A stretch of 64,000 nt of DNA from Jiella pacifica (GCF_010500815.1 NZ_JAAAMG010000005.1:216420-280419); one strand, 5' to 3'; counted from the first letter of the stretch, positions 35,872 to 45,836 are shown. Numbers and translations are program-made. Notes: generated by a model not told the origin, from the letters alone.

Positions 35872-36627
35872 ATGGACAAGGCTTTCATCAAGGGATTGCG
35901 ACTGCTCGAGACGCTGGCCGCCAGCGAGACGCCTCGTGGTGTCACCGATCTCGCCAACGAGCTGTCCTTCACCAAGAGCAACGTCCATCGCCTTCTCTCC
36001 ACCCTGCAGCAGCAAGGCTATGTCCGGCAGATAGAGGGGCAGAGCACCTACCGCCTCACGACGAGGATCTGGGAACTCGGCAGCCAGGTCATCCGGCGCA
36101 TGGATCTCATCGAGATCGCCCAGCCTTCGATGCAGCGCCTTGCCGAGGCCACCGGAGAAACCATTCACCTGTCGATCCTCGACGGGCTCGAGGTCGTCTA
36201 TCTCGAGAAGATCGAGAGCGCCCATCACATCCGTGCCCATACCAGCGTCGGGTCACGGGCTCCCGCCTACGCGGTCGCGACCGGCAAGGCGATGCTCGCT
36301 CACATGCCGGATGCCTATCTCGACCGGTTCCCCGATCGCCTCCACCGTTACACCGCCACCACCCGGGCGACGCTGCAGGAGCTGAGGGCCGACATCGAGA
36401 AGGCTAGACAGGACGGCTATGCGATCGTACCCCACGGCGAGTGGCGCGAAGGAATTGCGGCCTGTGCCTCGGCGATCCTCGGACGTTCCGGCCAGATGGT
36501 CGGTGCGATCGGCATGTCGGGGCCAGATACCCGCATCAAGCGTCAACAGATCAAGCAGTTCTCGGTCCACGTCCTGGAAGCGGCACAGTCGATCTCGTTG
36601 GCTCTCGGCTATCTCGGTCGCAACTGA
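35872..36627 (+). CDS. IclR-family transcriptional regulator
   Basis: A 251-residue regulator. The N-terminal winged helix has [20 protein letters not shown] as its recognition region, and the effector domain has [32 protein letters not shown] and [20 protein letters not shown]. It binds DNA as a dimer or tetramer and responds to a small acid or metabolite. It sits between the import operon and an aldehyde dehydrogenase. The two palindromes at 31358 and 31561 are the likely targets. The start at 35872 is chosen because IclR proteins begin a few residues before the winged helix. Activator or repressor mode cannot be read. Confidence 0.9.
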   Translation: MDKAFIKGLRLLETLAASETPRGVTDLANELSFTKSNVHRLLSTLQQQGYVRQIEGQSTYRLTTRIWELGSQVIRRMDLIEIAQPSMQRLAEATGETIHLSILDGLEVVYLEKIESAHHIRAHTSVGSRAPAYAVATGKAMLAHMPDAYLDRFPDRLHRYTATTRATLQELRADIEKARQDGYAIVPHGEWREGIAACASAILGRSGQMVGAIGMSGPDTRIKRQQIKQFSVHVLEAAQSISLALGYLGRN

Positions 36628-36677
36628 GCGGGCTTGGCCCGCCCCAACATTCTGAAATCCCCATAGGAACGCAAACG

Positions 36678-38114
36678 ATGCACTATCCGAACACCCAATT
36701 GTTCATCGCCGGCCAATGGCGCGACAGCAAGGATGGACGGACGATCGACGTCCGCGATCCCGCCACCGACGAGGTCATCGGAACCGTCGCCCATGCCGGC
36801 ATCGCCGATCTCGACGACGCCATCGCGGCGGTGGAAGAGGGATTTCGCATCTGGAGCCAAACGTCCGCCTTCGAGCGCTCCAAGCTCATGCGCAAGGCTG
36901 CGGACATCTTCCGCGAGCGGGCGGACGAACTCGCCTGGATCATGACGCGCGAACAGGGCAAACCGCTTCCTGAGGCCAAAGGCGAGATCCTTGCCGGTGC
37001 CGACGTCATCGACTGGTTCGCCGAGGAGGCGCGGCGAACCTACGGGCAGATCATCCCCGGCCGTGTACCGGGCGTCGCACAGATGGCCATCAAGTTGCCG
37101 GTCGGCCCGGTCGCGGCCTTCACGCCCTGGAACTTCCCGATCAACCAGGTGGTGCGCAAGCTCTCCGCGGCTCTGGCCGCAGGCTGCTCTATCATCGTCA
37201 AGGCGCCGGAGGAAACGCCGGCCGCCCCGGCGGCGCTCGTCCGCGCCTTCGTCGATGCGGGAGTGCCTGCAGGCGTCGTCAACCTCGTCTATGGCGTTCC
37301 TGCCGAAATCTCGGAATATCTCATTCCCCATCCGGTGATCCGCAAGATCTCCTTCACCGGCTCGACCAGCGTCGGCAAGCATCTCGCCGCGCTCGCCGGC
37401 CAGCACATGAAGCGCGCGACGATGGAGCTCGGCGGCCATGCGCCGGCGATCGTCTTCGACGACGCCGATCTCGAAAAGGCGGTCAAGCTCCTTTCCGCCT
37501 CGAAATTCCGCAATGCCGGGCAGGTCTGCGTCTCGCCGACGCGGTTTCTCGTTCAGGACGGCGCCTTCGACACGTTCCTCGACGGCATCACTGCGGCGGC
37601 CAAGGCGATCAAGGTCGGCAACGGCCTCGACGCGGGGACCCAGATGGGGCCGCTCGCCAATGAGCGGCGCATTCCGGCGCTCGAGGAACTCGTCGCCGAT
37701 GCCGTCTCGAACGGCGCTGAGCTCAAGACCGGCGGCAAGCGCAGCGGCAACCAGGGTAACTTCTTCGAACCGACGGTGCTCGCCAACGTACCGGTCAAGG
37801 CGCGGATCATGAACGAGGAGCCCTTCGGCCCGGTGGCGATCGTGAACCGTTTTTCGAACGCGCAGGAGGCCATCACCGAGGCCAACCGGCTGCCCTTCGG
37901 CCTTGCCTCCTATGCCTTCACCCGGTCGGCGGAGACGATGCGCGAGCTCGGTACCCGCGTCGAAGCCGGGATGATGACGATCAACCATATCGGCCTCGCT
38001 TTGCCCGAAGTGCCCTTCGGCGGCATCAAGGATTCCGGCTACGGGACCGAGGGCGGCTCGGAAGCGATCGAGGCTTATCTGATGACCAAGTTCATCACCC
38101 AGACGGCCGGCTGA
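36678..38114 (+). CDS. NAD(P)-dependent aldehyde dehydrogenase (succinate-semialdehyde dehydrogenase-like)
   Basis: A 478-residue enzyme. It has the cofactor motif [31 protein letters not shown], the catalytic Glu region MELGGHAP and catalytic Cys284 ([11 protein letters not shown]). The C-terminal pattern [20 protein letters not shown] is that of the GabD/SSADH branch. It oxidises an aldehyde to an acid in the cytoplasm, plausibly the aldehyde released by the aldolase or TPP enzyme of the neighbouring operon. It follows the IclR gene by 50 bases, with AGGAAC before the ATG, and ends at a strong terminator. Confidence 0.92.
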   Translation: MHYPNTQLFIAGQWRDSKDGRTIDVRDPATDEVIGTVAHAGIADLDDAIAAVEEGFRIWSQTSAFERSKLMRKAADIFRERADELAWIMTREQGKPLPEAKGEILAGADVIDWFAEEARRTYGQIIPGRVPGVAQMAIKLPVGPVAAFTPWNFPINQVVRKLSAALAAGCSIIVKAPEETPAAPAALVRAFVDAGVPAGVVNLVYGVPAEISEYLIPHPVIRKISFTGSTSVGKHLAALAGQHMKRATMELGGHAPAIVFDDADLEKAVKLLSASKFRNAGQVCVSPTRFLVQDGAFDTFLDGITAAAKAIKVGNGLDAGTQMGPLANERRIPALEELVADAVSNGAELKTGGKRSGNQGNFFEPTVLANVPVKARIMNEEPFGPVAIVNRFSNAQEAITEANRLPFGLASYAFTRSAETMRELGTRVEAGMMTINHIGLALPEVPFGGIKDSGYGTEGGSEAIEAYLMTKFITQTAG

Positions 38115-38158
38115 AGCTTCGGGAAGGCTCCGGCGACCTCTCTCTCGAACACGAATTC

Positions 38159-38197
38159 AGGCCGGGCGCTGTTGCAGCGCGCCCGGCCTTTCTTTTC
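38159..38197. terminator. Bidirectional rho-independent terminator
   Basis: 11-bp stem AGGCCGGGCGC/GCGCCCGGCCT followed by TTTCTTTTC, between the convergent aldehyde dehydrogenase and AcuI-like genes. This is the clearest intrinsic terminator in the window. Confidence 0.85.
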
Positions 38198-38215
38198 CGC
38201 AAGGACGGATATCCG

Positions 38216-39211
38216 TCAGGCCTTGACGTCGATCACGACCCGGCCGCGGATCCGGCCTGCGACGATCTCTTCGGCAAGCTTCGGCAGGTCGGAGAGAGGC
38301 TCGACGCGGGCGATCCTGTCGAGGTGAGCCTTGTCCAGATGATCGGCGAGGGTCTTCCAGGCGCGCTCGCGCTTGGCCAGCGGTGCCATGACGCTGTCGA
38401 TGCCGATCAGCGCCACGCCGCGCAGGATGTGCGGCGCCACGGTCGCCGGCAGATCCATGCCGCCAGCCAGGCCGCAGGCGGCGACGGCGCCGCCATAGGC
38501 GGTCTGGGCCAGGACGTTGGCGAGCGTGGTGGATCCGACGGTATCCACGGCGCCCGCGAAGCGCTCCTTGTCGAGCGGTTTGCCCTTCTCGGTAAGGCTG
38601 CTGCGGTCGATGAAGCCGCTCGCTCCGAGGCTCTTCAGGTAGTCGTGGGTGTCGGGCCGCCCGGTCGATGCCGTGACCTCGTAGCCCTTTGCCGAAAGCA
38701 GGCTGATCGCCGTCGACCCGACACCGCCGGCTGCGCCCGTGACCAGCACCGGCAGGTCCTTGGCGGCGATCCGTCCCCAGTCCTCCAAAGCGTCGACGCA
38801 GAGCGCCGCCGTGTAGCCGGCCGTTCCGATCGCCATCGTTGCTTTGATGTCGAACGCCTCCGGCAGGCGGATCAGCCATTCCGGCTTGACCCTCTGATAG
38901 AGCGAATAGGCGCCCCATTCCGTCTCGGACATGCCCCAGCCATTGGCGACGACCTTGTCGCCGGGCTTCCAATCGGGCGAACGGCTCTCCACCACCGTGC
39001 CAGCCATGTCGATGCCGGCGACCATGGGCAGGCGCCGCGCGATCCTTCCCTTGCCGGAGACCGCGAGGCCATCCTTGTAGTTCAAGGTCGAATAGGCGAT
39101 CTCGACCAGAACGTCGTAGTCCGGCAGATCGGCGATGGTGAGTTCGCGGAACTCGGCTTTCGGCTTGCCGTCCTGATCGACGATCATCAGGGCGCGAAAC
39201 GGATCTGTCAT
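38216..39211 (-). CDS. acuI: MDR-family quinone/acrylyl-CoA reductase (AcuI/YhdH-like)
   Basis: A 331-residue medium-chain dehydrogenase without the catalytic zinc ligands. FRALMIVDQDGKPKAEFREL, STLNYKDGLAVSGKGRI and LPMVAGIDMAGTVVES are close to AcuI/YhdH. The NADPH loop is VLVTGAAGGVGSTAISLL. AcuI reduces acryloyl-CoA to propionyl-CoA and detoxifies acrylate-type intermediates. It is transcribed after the GntR gene, 61 bases apart, so the two may form an operon. A role in clearing an enoyl-CoA from the nearby CoA-based pathways is plausible but inferred. Confidence 0.82.
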   Translation of the reverse strand: MTDPFRALMIVDQDGKPKAEFRELTIADLPDYDVLVEIAYSTLNYKDGLAVSGKGRIARRLPMVAGIDMAGTVVESRSPDWKPGDKVVANGWGMSETEWGAYSLYQRVKPEWLIRLPEAFDIKATMAIGTAGYTAALCVDALEDWGRIAAKDLPVLVTGAAGGVGSTAISLLSAKGYEVTASTGRPDTHDYLKSLGASGFIDRSSLTEKGKPLDKERFAGAVDTVGSTTLANVLAQTAYGGAVAACGLAGGMDLPATVAPHILRGVALIGIDSVMAPLAKRERAWKTLADHLDKAHLDRIARVEPLSDLPKLAEEIVAGRIRGRVVIDVKA

Positions 39212-39272
39212 TGTTGCTCTCCGCTGGGGGTGAAAGAGGGCGGGCGTCGCTCGGGCGGCGGCAGGTGCCGCT

Positions 39273-40085
39273 TCATCCAAGGCCATCGAGCAAACGGGGG
39301 GTGGAAGCGCCCGCGCCGCTCGCCGTCAGTGCATCTTCGGTCGTACTCGCGAATCGGGCCGCACGCTGGGCGAGCGCCTGTTCGAGAATTCCGCGCATGC
39401 CTTCGAGATGGCGGCGCATCAGGGCAGCCGCCCCTTCCCCGTCTCGAGCCGCGATCGCCTGCGTGATGCGCGCGTGGGACTCGGCAGCCCGCCGACGTTC
39501 GCGGTCCTCGACGATGATCATGTTGGTGATCGGGATGAAACTTTCGATCACCGTGTACATCATCAATTTCAGCGGCCCGTTCGCCGTCGCATCGACCACC
39601 GCCCGATGAAAGCGAACGTCGGAGGCGCAGAACCCTTCATCGCTCAGCGTCGCCTCGCGCTCGACCGCAATCTCCGCCTCCATCGCATCGAGGTCCCTCT
39701 GCGTCCGGTTGGCCGCCGCCAGGCGGCAGGCGAGCGTCTCGGTTTCCATGCGGCTGAGGACGATTTCCTCGACGGAAAACGCTCCCATGCCGATCAGGAG
39801 GGTTGTCGCCCCCTCGATGGTCCGGCTGACGCTCTCCAAACTCGGGAGGTCGACGAAAGTCCCGCCGGACGGCCCGCGCTGCGAGCGGATCAGGTTCTGC
39901 GCCGCCAACCGTTTCAGCGCCTCGCGGACCGTCGGCCTGGAAACCTTGAACCGCCGGGCCAGCTCGATCTCGTCCGGGAGGCGTTGGTCGACGCCAAGCC
40001 GCCCGTCCAGGATCGCCGCACGGATCGACTCGGCGACCTGTCTGGAGAGACTCGTCCTGACGATCCGATCATATTCGATGGTCAT
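39273..40085 (-). CDS. GntR-family transcriptional regulator, FCD subfamily
   Basis: A 270-residue regulator. The N-terminal winged helix is LSRQVAESIRAAILDGRLGV with RRFKVSRPTVREALKRLAAQ. The C-terminal all-helical FCD domain contains the metal-binding Asp/His pattern (ASDVRFHRAVVDA) and a final His in ALMRRHLEGM. FCD regulators usually bind organic acids. It diverges from the GlcD-type flavoenzyme gene, with about 130 bases between, and precedes the AcuI-like gene, so it probably controls one or both. Confidence 0.9.
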   Translation of the reverse strand: MTIEYDRIVRTSLSRQVAESIRAAILDGRLGVDQRLPDEIELARRFKVSRPTVREALKRLAAQNLIRSQRGPSGGTFVDLPSLESVSRTIEGATTLLIGMGAFSVEEIVLSRMETETLACRLAAANRTQRDLDAMEAEIAVEREATLSDEGFCASDVRFHRAVVDATANGPLKLMMYTVIESFIPITNMIIVEDRERRRAAESHARITQAIAARDGEGAAALMRRHLEGMRGILEQALAQRAARFASTTEDALTASGAGASTPRLLDGLG

Positions 40086-40215
40086 CGCTCGTGCCTCCAA
40101 TTCGCTGCTGGCTCGCCTCCCGGTCTGCCGGTCCGGCACCAGTTCGACGACGCCATGGAAAAGGTATGACAAATATAAGTTTGGTGGTAAAGTCCTTCAT
40201 TCTGGAAGCTGCGGG
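40086..40215. promoter_or_regulatory. Divergent promoter region, GntR and FAD oxidase genes
   Basis: Contains one AT-rich stretch (about 40163-40202) in otherwise GC-rich DNA, where the promoters and a GntR site should lie. A clean palindrome is not evident. Confidence 0.4.
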
Positions 40216-40230
40216 ATGGAGGGGGCCGCC

Positions 40231-41631
40231 GTGATCGAGGAACTCGCGAGCGATGCGCCGCCGAACGAGGCGCTTTTGAACCGCCTCGCCGTTCTGTTGC
40301 CTCGCGCAGCCTTGATGATCGGCGACGACATCGATCCCCGCTATCAGGAAGATCGCCGCGGCCGCTTCTCCGCGCAACCGCGTTTCATCATGAGGCCCTC
40401 CTCGACCAGTGAGGTCGCTGTGTGTCTCGCCGCTTGCAACGCCTTCGCCCAGCCGCTCGTGCTGCATGGCGGGCGCACGGGACTGTCGGGGGGGCACCGA
40501 ATCCATCCCGGCGAAGCCGTTCTCTCGCTGGAGCGCATGAGCGATGTCGGCGACGTCGATACCGATGCCGGTGCCATCCTCGCCTCGGCCGGCACACCAC
40601 TTCAGACCGTCCAGGAGAAAGCGGACGCGGCCGGCTATCTGTTCGGCGTCGATCTCGGCGCCCGCGGCACTGCCACGATCGGCGGCAACATCGCGACCAA
40701 TGCAGGCGGCATCCGCGTCCTTCGCTACGGCATGTTCCGCGCCCAGGTCGCCGGCCTCGAAGCGGTGCTTGCCGACGGGACGGTCCTTTCCAACCTGCGC
40801 GGGCTCGACAAGGACAATTCGGGCTACGACCTGAAGCAGCTTTTCATCGGCAGCGAGGGAACGCTCGGCGTCGTGACGCAAGCGCTTCTGAAACTCCACT
40901 CCAAGCCCCATGACACGGTCAACGCCTTGCTCGCCGTCCCCTCGCTCGATGCGGCCATCGCCCTTCTCAAGGTGCTGCGCGTCAGGCTCGGCAGCGCGCT
41001 GTCCGCCTTCGAACTGATGTTGCCCGCGGCCTTCGACGGGGTGGTCGAGTTTCTCGGCGTGCCCCGTCCCTTTTCCACGAAGGCGCCGTTCTACGTTCTC
41101 ACGGAGGCTGAAATCCGGCAGGACGGAAGTGAACTCGACAGCTTCACGGCCTGCCTGATGGAGGCGATCGAGGCCGGTAGCGTGGAAGACGCGGTGATAT
41201 CGCAGTCGAGGCGGGAATTCGCCCAGCTGTGGGACATCCGCGATTCCTGCGCCGAGTACGTCAGGTCCCGCAACAATATAACCGGCGGCGACATCAGCGT
41301 CCCGGTCTCTCGGATAGGAGACTTCCTGAAGGCGAGCCAGAAGGCCGTGAAGGCGATCGACGCAGGGACCGAATTCATCCTGTTCGGGCATCTCGGCGAC
41401 GGCAACCTGCATTATGTCATCAGCACGCCGAAGGGCCGTGCGGCGATCGACCGGGTGTACCGGCTCGCCGCCGAGCATGGCGGCTCGATTTCCGCCGAAC
41501 ACGGAATCGGTGTCGACAAAAAGCCCTGGCTGCATCTTGCGCGAAGCGAAGCCGAGATCGCCGTCATGCGCAGGCTGAAAGCCGCCTTCGACCCGAACGC
41601 CATCCTCAACCGTCACCGCATTTTCGATTGA
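40231..41631 (+). CDS. FAD-linked oxidase of the GlcD/D-2-hydroxyacid dehydrogenase family
   Basis: A 466-residue flavoenzyme. The FAD-binding domain (PCMH type) has LHGGRTGLSGGHRIHPGEAV and GTATIGGNIATNAGGIRVLR, followed by FIGSEGTLGVVT. The C-terminal cap domain holds the metal-binding region LFGHLGDGNLHYVIST and ISAEHGIGVDKKPW. It oxidises a D-2-hydroxy acid (D-lactate, glycolate or D-2-hydroxyglutarate type) to the 2-oxo acid. The GTG at 40231 is preferred for the GGAGGGG before it; the ATG at 40216 adds five residues. It is divergent from the FCD regulator, a common pairing for hydroxyacid oxidation. Confidence 0.88.
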   Translation: MIEELASDAPPNEALLNRLAVLLPRAALMIGDDIDPRYQEDRRGRFSAQPRFIMRPSSTSEVAVCLAACNAFAQPLVLHGGRTGLSGGHRIHPGEAVLSLERMSDVGDVDTDAGAILASAGTPLQTVQEKADAAGYLFGVDLGARGTATIGGNIATNAGGIRVLRYGMFRAQVAGLEAVLADGTVLSNLRGLDKDNSGYDLKQLFIGSEGTLGVVTQALLKLHSKPHDTVNALLAVPSLDAAIALLKVLRVRLGSALSAFELMLPAAFDGVVEFLGVPRPFSTKAPFYVLTEAEIRQDGSELDSFTACLMEAIEAGSVEDAVISQSRREFAQLWDIRDSCAEYVRSRNNITGGDISVPVSRIGDFLKASQKAVKAIDAGTEFILFGHLGDGNLHYVISTPKGRAAIDRVYRLAAEHGGSISAEHGIGVDKKPWLHLARSEAEIAVMRRLKAAFDPNAILNRHRIFD

Positions 41632-41917
41632 GGTCGTCACGCCGGCTGGCCGTATCGGTTCCCCGATCTGGACACTCTCTCGGCGGCGCGCTCTTGCGTC
41701 GACAGCCTCCTCGCTTGCCGCCCAGCAAAGCTGGCAGAGCCGGTCCATGAAGGCAGCGTGGTGGCGGTCGATGCCAAGCTGATCGAGAAATGGCGTGCGG
41801 ATGGAGCTTGGAGCGAGAAGACCCTGATCGGAAAGACGCAGGACCTGCCTTGGAACCGGAGCAGAAAGGCGCCTCTGGATGGCGTTCAGGGGATGAGCAG
41901 GCGGCCGATCGGGCCCA
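41632..41917. other. Intergenic stretch with a possible gene remnant
   Basis: A plus-strand frame around 41758 reads VDAKLIEKWRADGAWSEKTL, which faintly resembles the beginning of acyl-CoA synthetases, but it is lost after about 40 codons. Otherwise this is the gap between convergent operons, and no T-rich terminator is seen. Confidence 0.3.
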
Positions 41918-42931
41918 TCACCGAACTCCCGACGGCTTCACCGCCAAAACGATCTTGCCGACATGCTGCCCGTCCTCCATCTCCTGATGGGCGTCGCGGA
42001 CGTTTTCGAGCGTATGCACCGAGTTGATCACCGGCGCGTAGAAGCCGCGCTCGACGAGCGGCCAGACATGGGTCTCGATCTCTCGCGCCAGTCGCCCCTT
42101 GTCGGCGATGGAGCGGGGACGGAGGGTCGAGCCGCAGATCGTCTGCCGGCGCTTGGCGAGCGTCTGAAAGTTCACGCTGCCGACGGCGCCGCCGAGGAAC
42201 GACACGACGATCAACCGGCCGTCGTCGGCGAGACAGCGAAGATTGCGGTCGAGATAGTCTGCGCAGACGAGATCGAGAATGGCGTGGACCCCCTCGCCCT
42301 TCGTCCCGTCGAGCACGGTCTGGCAGAAGTCCTCCTGGCGGTAGTCGATGGCGAGATCTGCGCCGATCTCTCGCGCCCGCTGGACCTTGTGCTCACTTCC
42401 CGCCGTGGTCGCGACCCAGCATCCGCATGCCTTGGCCAGTTGGATCGCCGTCGTGCCGATGCCGCTGGTGCCGCCATGGATCAGCACGCGCTCGCCGACG
42501 CGAAGCCGGCCGATGTCGAAGAGATTTGCCCAGACGGTGAACGTGGTCTCGGGAAGTGCCGCAGCTTCGATCCAGGAAAGCCGTTCCGGCTTCGGCAGGA
42601 TCTGCGGCACTGGTGCCGTGCAGTACTGCGCATAGCCGCCCCCGGAGACCAGGGCGCAGACCTCCCTGCCCATCATTGCCTCGTCGACGCCCGGGCCGCA
42701 GGCGACGATCCGGCCGGCGACCTCCAGGCCGAGGACCTCCGTCACGCCGGGTGGTGGCGCATAATTGCCGGCCCGCTGCTTGGCGTCGGGCCGGTTGATG
42801 CCGGCGGCCTCCACTTCGATCAGCACTTCGCCCGCCGCCGGCTGCGGAACCGGCACCGTGCGGATCTCCAGCACCTCGGGGCCGCCGGGCCGGGCCGCGA
42901 AGACGGCGGACATCGTCGTGGGAAGGGTCAT
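41918..42931 (-). CDS. NADPH:quinone oxidoreductase-like MDR protein (QOR family)
   Basis: A 337-residue zinc-free medium-chain reductase. MSAVFAARPGGPEVLEIRTV, the substrate-side GINRPDAKQRAGNYAPPPGV and the cofactor loop RVLIHGGTSGIGTTAIQLAK place it with the quinone oxidoreductase/PIG3 group. It uses NADPH to reduce an enone or quinone in the cytoplasm. It is the last gene of the IclR-led operon, 11 bases after the SDR gene. Whether it acts on the imported acid or only detoxifies by-products cannot be told. Confidence 0.85.
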   Translation of the reverse strand: MTLPTTMSAVFAARPGGPEVLEIRTVPVPQPAAGEVLIEVEAAGINRPDAKQRAGNYAPPPGVTEVLGLEVAGRIVACGPGVDEAMMGREVCALVSGGGYAQYCTAPVPQILPKPERLSWIEAAALPETTFTVWANLFDIGRLRVGERVLIHGGTSGIGTTAIQLAKACGCWVATTAGSEHKVQRAREIGADLAIDYRQEDFCQTVLDGTKGEGVHAILDLVCADYLDRNLRCLADDGRLIVVSFLGGAVGSVNFQTLAKRRQTICGSTLRPRSIADKGRLAREIETHVWPLVERGFYAPVINSVHTLENVRDAHQEMEDGQHVGKIVLAVKPSGVR

Positions 42932-42942
42932 GGTCGTGCCTT

Positions 42943-43755
42943 TCAGACAGCCGGCTGGCGCACCGTCGCGGCGAGGCCGCCGTCGACCAGGAGCTCGGTG
43001 GCGGTGATGTAGGCGGCGCGGTCGGAGGCAAGGAACAGCGCCGCCTCGGCGACGTCCTCCGACGACCCCATCCGTCCGAGCGGCACCTGCGCATTTCGGA
43101 CCGCCAGCGCGTCGTCGATGCTCTTGCCGGCATAGGCCTTCGCCAGCGTGGTGCGGATGCGCGGGGTATCGATCAGGCCGGCGATGATGGTGTTCGCCCG
43201 AATGCCGCTCGCCGCATGCTCCATGGCAAAGAGGCGGATGAACTGGATGGCAGCCGCCTTGGTCGCGCCATAGGCGAGATGCGGGTAGCCGACATGGCGG
43301 ATGCCGGCGATCGAGGACGTGGCGAGCACGACGCCCCTGCCCTGCCGGGTCATGATCGGCACGACGGCCTGCGACGCCACATGCAGCGAAGTCAGATTGG
43401 CGTCGGCGATCCGGCGCCATTCCGCAGGCGAAGTCTCGCCCGACGGCCCGGCCCGGCCGAGACCGACATTGCAGTGGAGGACGTCGATCCGGCCATGGCG
43501 CTCCGCCGTCTCGCCGACCAGCGCTGCGAGCGCGGCATCGTCGAGGACGTCGACCGCGGCGGCTTCTGCCAACCCACCCGCTTCGCGGCAAACCCGCGCC
43601 GTTTCCTCGGCCGCGGAAAGGTCGCGATCGGCGGCGACGACGGTGGCGCCCGCCCGGCAGAAGGCGAGGCAGATCGCCTTGCCGATGCCGATCCCCTCGC
43701 CGAGCGAGCCCGCGCCGAGGACAAGCGCGACGCGGCCCTCGAGATCCCGATCCAT
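42943..43755 (-). CDS. Short-chain dehydrogenase/reductase
   Basis: A 270-residue classical-type SDR. The cofactor loop is VALVLGAGSLGEGIGIGKAI, longer than the usual TGxxxGIG. CNVGLG stands where NNAG is normal, and the catalytic Ser, Tyr and Lys lie in ATSSIAGIRHVGYPHLAYGATKAA. The start at 43755 has GGAAGG before it; an ATG at 43779, overlapping the TctA stop, lacks one. It should oxidise a hydroxyl or reduce a keto group on an intermediate of this operon. It is the second SDR gene here, and its altered cofactor loop sets it apart from the other. Confidence 0.85.
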   Translation of the reverse strand: MDRDLEGRVALVLGAGSLGEGIGIGKAICLAFCRAGATVVAADRDLSAAEETARVCREAGGLAEAAAVDVLDDAALAALVGETAERHGRIDVLHCNVGLGRAGPSGETSPAEWRRIADANLTSLHVASQAVVPIMTRQGRGVVLATSSIAGIRHVGYPHLAYGATKAAAIQFIRLFAMEHAASGIRANTIIAGLIDTPRIRTTLAKAYAGKSIDDALAVRNAQVPLGRMGSSEDVAEAALFLASDRAAYITATELLVDGGLAATVRQPAV

Positions 43756-43775
43756 GACTTCCTTCCGTTTCGTTG

Positions 43776-45275
43776 TCATGCGCCCGCGGCCGCGCGTTCG
43801 CGTGCCGCCTTCGCGGACTGGAACTCCTTGCGCAGGCCGATGAACAGCGAGAGCACGGTGGCCGCGATGAAGAACCAGCAGATCGGGCTGCGCACAAACA
43901 CCGAGGCGTCGTTGGCGATGAGGTAGGAGCGGCGCAGATTGTCCTCGAAGAGCGGCCCGAGGATGAAGCCGATCAAAAGCGGCGGAGTCGACATGCCGAT
44001 CCGCGCCATGAGGAAGCCGAGCACGCCGAAGCACAGCATGATCAAAACGTCGAACATCTGGTTCTGGACGGCGTAGCTGCCGAAGACGCAGAACAGCAGG
44101 ACCAACGGGATGAGGATGTGCCGGGGCACGTCCGTGATCTTGGCGAAGTAGCGGATGGCGAAGAGGCCGCTGCCGAACAGGAAGACCGACGCGACGATCA
44201 TGCCGCAGAACAGCGCGTAGATGAGGTCGATGTTGTCCTGGAACATCAGCGGCCCGGGCGTCAGCCCCTGCAGCATGAACGCGCCGAGGATGACGGCGGT
44301 GACGACGTCGCCCGGAATGCCGAGGGCGAGCAGCGGGATCAGCGTCGCGCCGGCAACGCCGTTGTTGCCGGATTCGGCCGCCGCCACGCCCTTGATCTCG
44401 CCGCGGCCGAAGGTCTCGGGCGTCTTCGAGTTCCGCCGGGCCTCGCCGTAGGAGAGGAACGAGGCGGCCGTCGCGCCGATGCCCGGAACCGAACCGAGCG
44501 CCACGCCGATGAAGCTGCCGCGCACGATCGTCGGCAGGCAACGCTTGAACTCGGCCCAGGACACCCGCGATCTGTCGCTGGAGGAGACGTTCAGCGGGCT
44601 GGCGCGCTGGAGGTAGAATTCGATGACTTCCGGGATCGCGAAGAGACCGATGAGCAGCGGAATGTAGCCGATGCCGCCCATCAGGTTGAAATTGTCGAAG
44701 GTCAGGCGCTGCGTGCCGTAGACGAGATCGAGGCCGACGGTCGACAAGAGGACGCCGAGCAGGCCCGAGATGATGCCCTTGGTCAGCGACGATCCCGAGA
44801 TCGAGATGACGATGGTCAGCGAGAAGGCGATCAGCCAGAAATATTCCGGCGGGCCGAATTCGAGCGCGAAGCTGGCGATGGTGCCGGCGAGGAAGATCAG
44901 CGCGAGATTGGAGATGACGTCGGCGATGCAGGAGGCGTAGAGCGCCATCTGCAGCGCCTTGCCGGCCTCGCCCCGGCGCGCCATCGGATAGCCGTCGAGG
45001 GTGGTGCAGGCGGCGGCCGGCGTGCCCGGCGCGCGGATGAGGATCGCCGAGATCGAACCGCCGAAGATGCCGCCCTTGTAGATGCCGACGAGCAAAAGGA
45101 TGCCTGTCACCGGCGGCAGCGAGAAAGTGAAGGGCAGCGCCAGGGCGACGGCCATCGTTGCGGTCAAGCCGGGGATCGAGCCGATGATGACGCCGATCAT
45201 CACGCCGACGCCGATGGCGACGAAGTTCTGCAGGGTGAAGAACAGCGAGAGGCCGAGGCCGATATTCTCCATCAT
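43776..45275 (-). CDS. tctA: Tripartite tricarboxylate transporter, large permease TctA
   Basis: A 499-residue inner-membrane protein with about 12 predicted helices. The family signature lies near the N-terminus: GVIIGSIPGLTATMAVALAL and GIFGGSISAILIRAPGTPAA, repeated in the second half as GSVPGIGATAASFLSYGEAR and LALGIPGDVVTAVILGAFML. It forms the ion-driven channel for the substrate delivered by TctC. Its ATG overlaps the TctB stop (ATGA). Confidence 0.95.
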   Translation of the reverse strand: MMENIGLGLSLFFTLQNFVAIGVGVMIGVIIGSIPGLTATMAVALALPFTFSLPPVTGILLLVGIYKGGIFGGSISAILIRAPGTPAAACTTLDGYPMARRGEAGKALQMALYASCIADVISNLALIFLAGTIASFALEFGPPEYFWLIAFSLTIVISISGSSLTKGIISGLLGVLLSTVGLDLVYGTQRLTFDNFNLMGGIGYIPLLIGLFAIPEVIEFYLQRASPLNVSSSDRSRVSWAEFKRCLPTIVRGSFIGVALGSVPGIGATAASFLSYGEARRNSKTPETFGRGEIKGVAAAESGNNGVAGATLIPLLALGIPGDVVTAVILGAFMLQGLTPGPLMFQDNIDLIYALFCGMIVASVFLFGSGLFAIRYFAKITDVPRHILIPLVLLFCVFGSYAVQNQMFDVLIMLCFGVLGFLMARIGMSTPPLLIGFILGPLFEDNLRRSYLIANDASVFVRSPICWFFIAATVLSLFIGLRKEFQSAKAARERAAAGA

Positions 45276-45808
45276 AGCGCGATCAACTCCTCGACCGGCC
45301 CCTCGGGCAACGGCACCTGCGCGACCTGGGTGAAGAACAGCCAGACGAAGACTGGAATGAGGATGGCGACGGCGGCCCCCCGCACCCAGGAGCGTTCCCC
45401 GCCGATCGCAAGAAGGACCGCCATGGCGAAGATCGCGACGGGCAACGTGCCGACGCTTTCCGGGAGCCACCAGAAGGCGGCAAAAACCGCAAGCACGAGG
45501 ACGAGTTTCCAGGGCCATCCGCGTGCCGGATCGAAGCCCTCGCCGTCCTCCTTCGGAACGCCCTGGCCGAAGATCGCCTGGGCGGCGCAGACGAGGCCGA
45601 GCACTCCGATCAGGGCGGTGAGAACGTAAGGCAGAAACGCCGGCGAGAGCGGCGCGGCCTTGACGCTCGCCGGCACGGAAATGAAGGCCGGGATGGCGAC
45701 GAGGGCAAAGACGAGCGCGGCCGCCGCGACGCCGAGACCGAAGAAGACGTCGCGCGAGCTTCGCCGCGCGACCGGCGTTCCGCCCGCCTCGACTGATGTA
45801 TCCGACAT
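45272..45808 (-). CDS. tctB: Tripartite tricarboxylate transporter, small permease TctB
   Basis: A 178-residue protein with four predicted membrane helices and the usual short polar N-terminus (SVEAGGTPVARRSSRD). TctB is poorly conserved, so the call rests on topology and its place between TctC and TctA. The last part, WVRGAAVAILIPVFVWLFFT, is typical. Confidence 0.9.
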   Translation of the reverse strand: MSDTSVEAGGTPVARRSSRDVFFGLGVAAAALVFALVAIPAFISVPASVKAAPLSPAFLPYVLTALIGVLGLVCAAQAIFGQGVPKEDGEGFDPARGWPWKLVLVLAVFAAFWWLPESVGTLPVAIFAMAVLLAIGGERSWVRGAAVAILIPVFVWLFFTQVAQVPLPEGPVEELIAL

Positions 45809-45836
45809 CGGGATGCCTCCACGAACGAACGAGGAA

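Noticed and set aside
35714..36034. A 106-codon frame overlapping the IclR gene start
   Set aside because: It is another frame of the IclR gene; the IclR winged helix is clear in its own frame.
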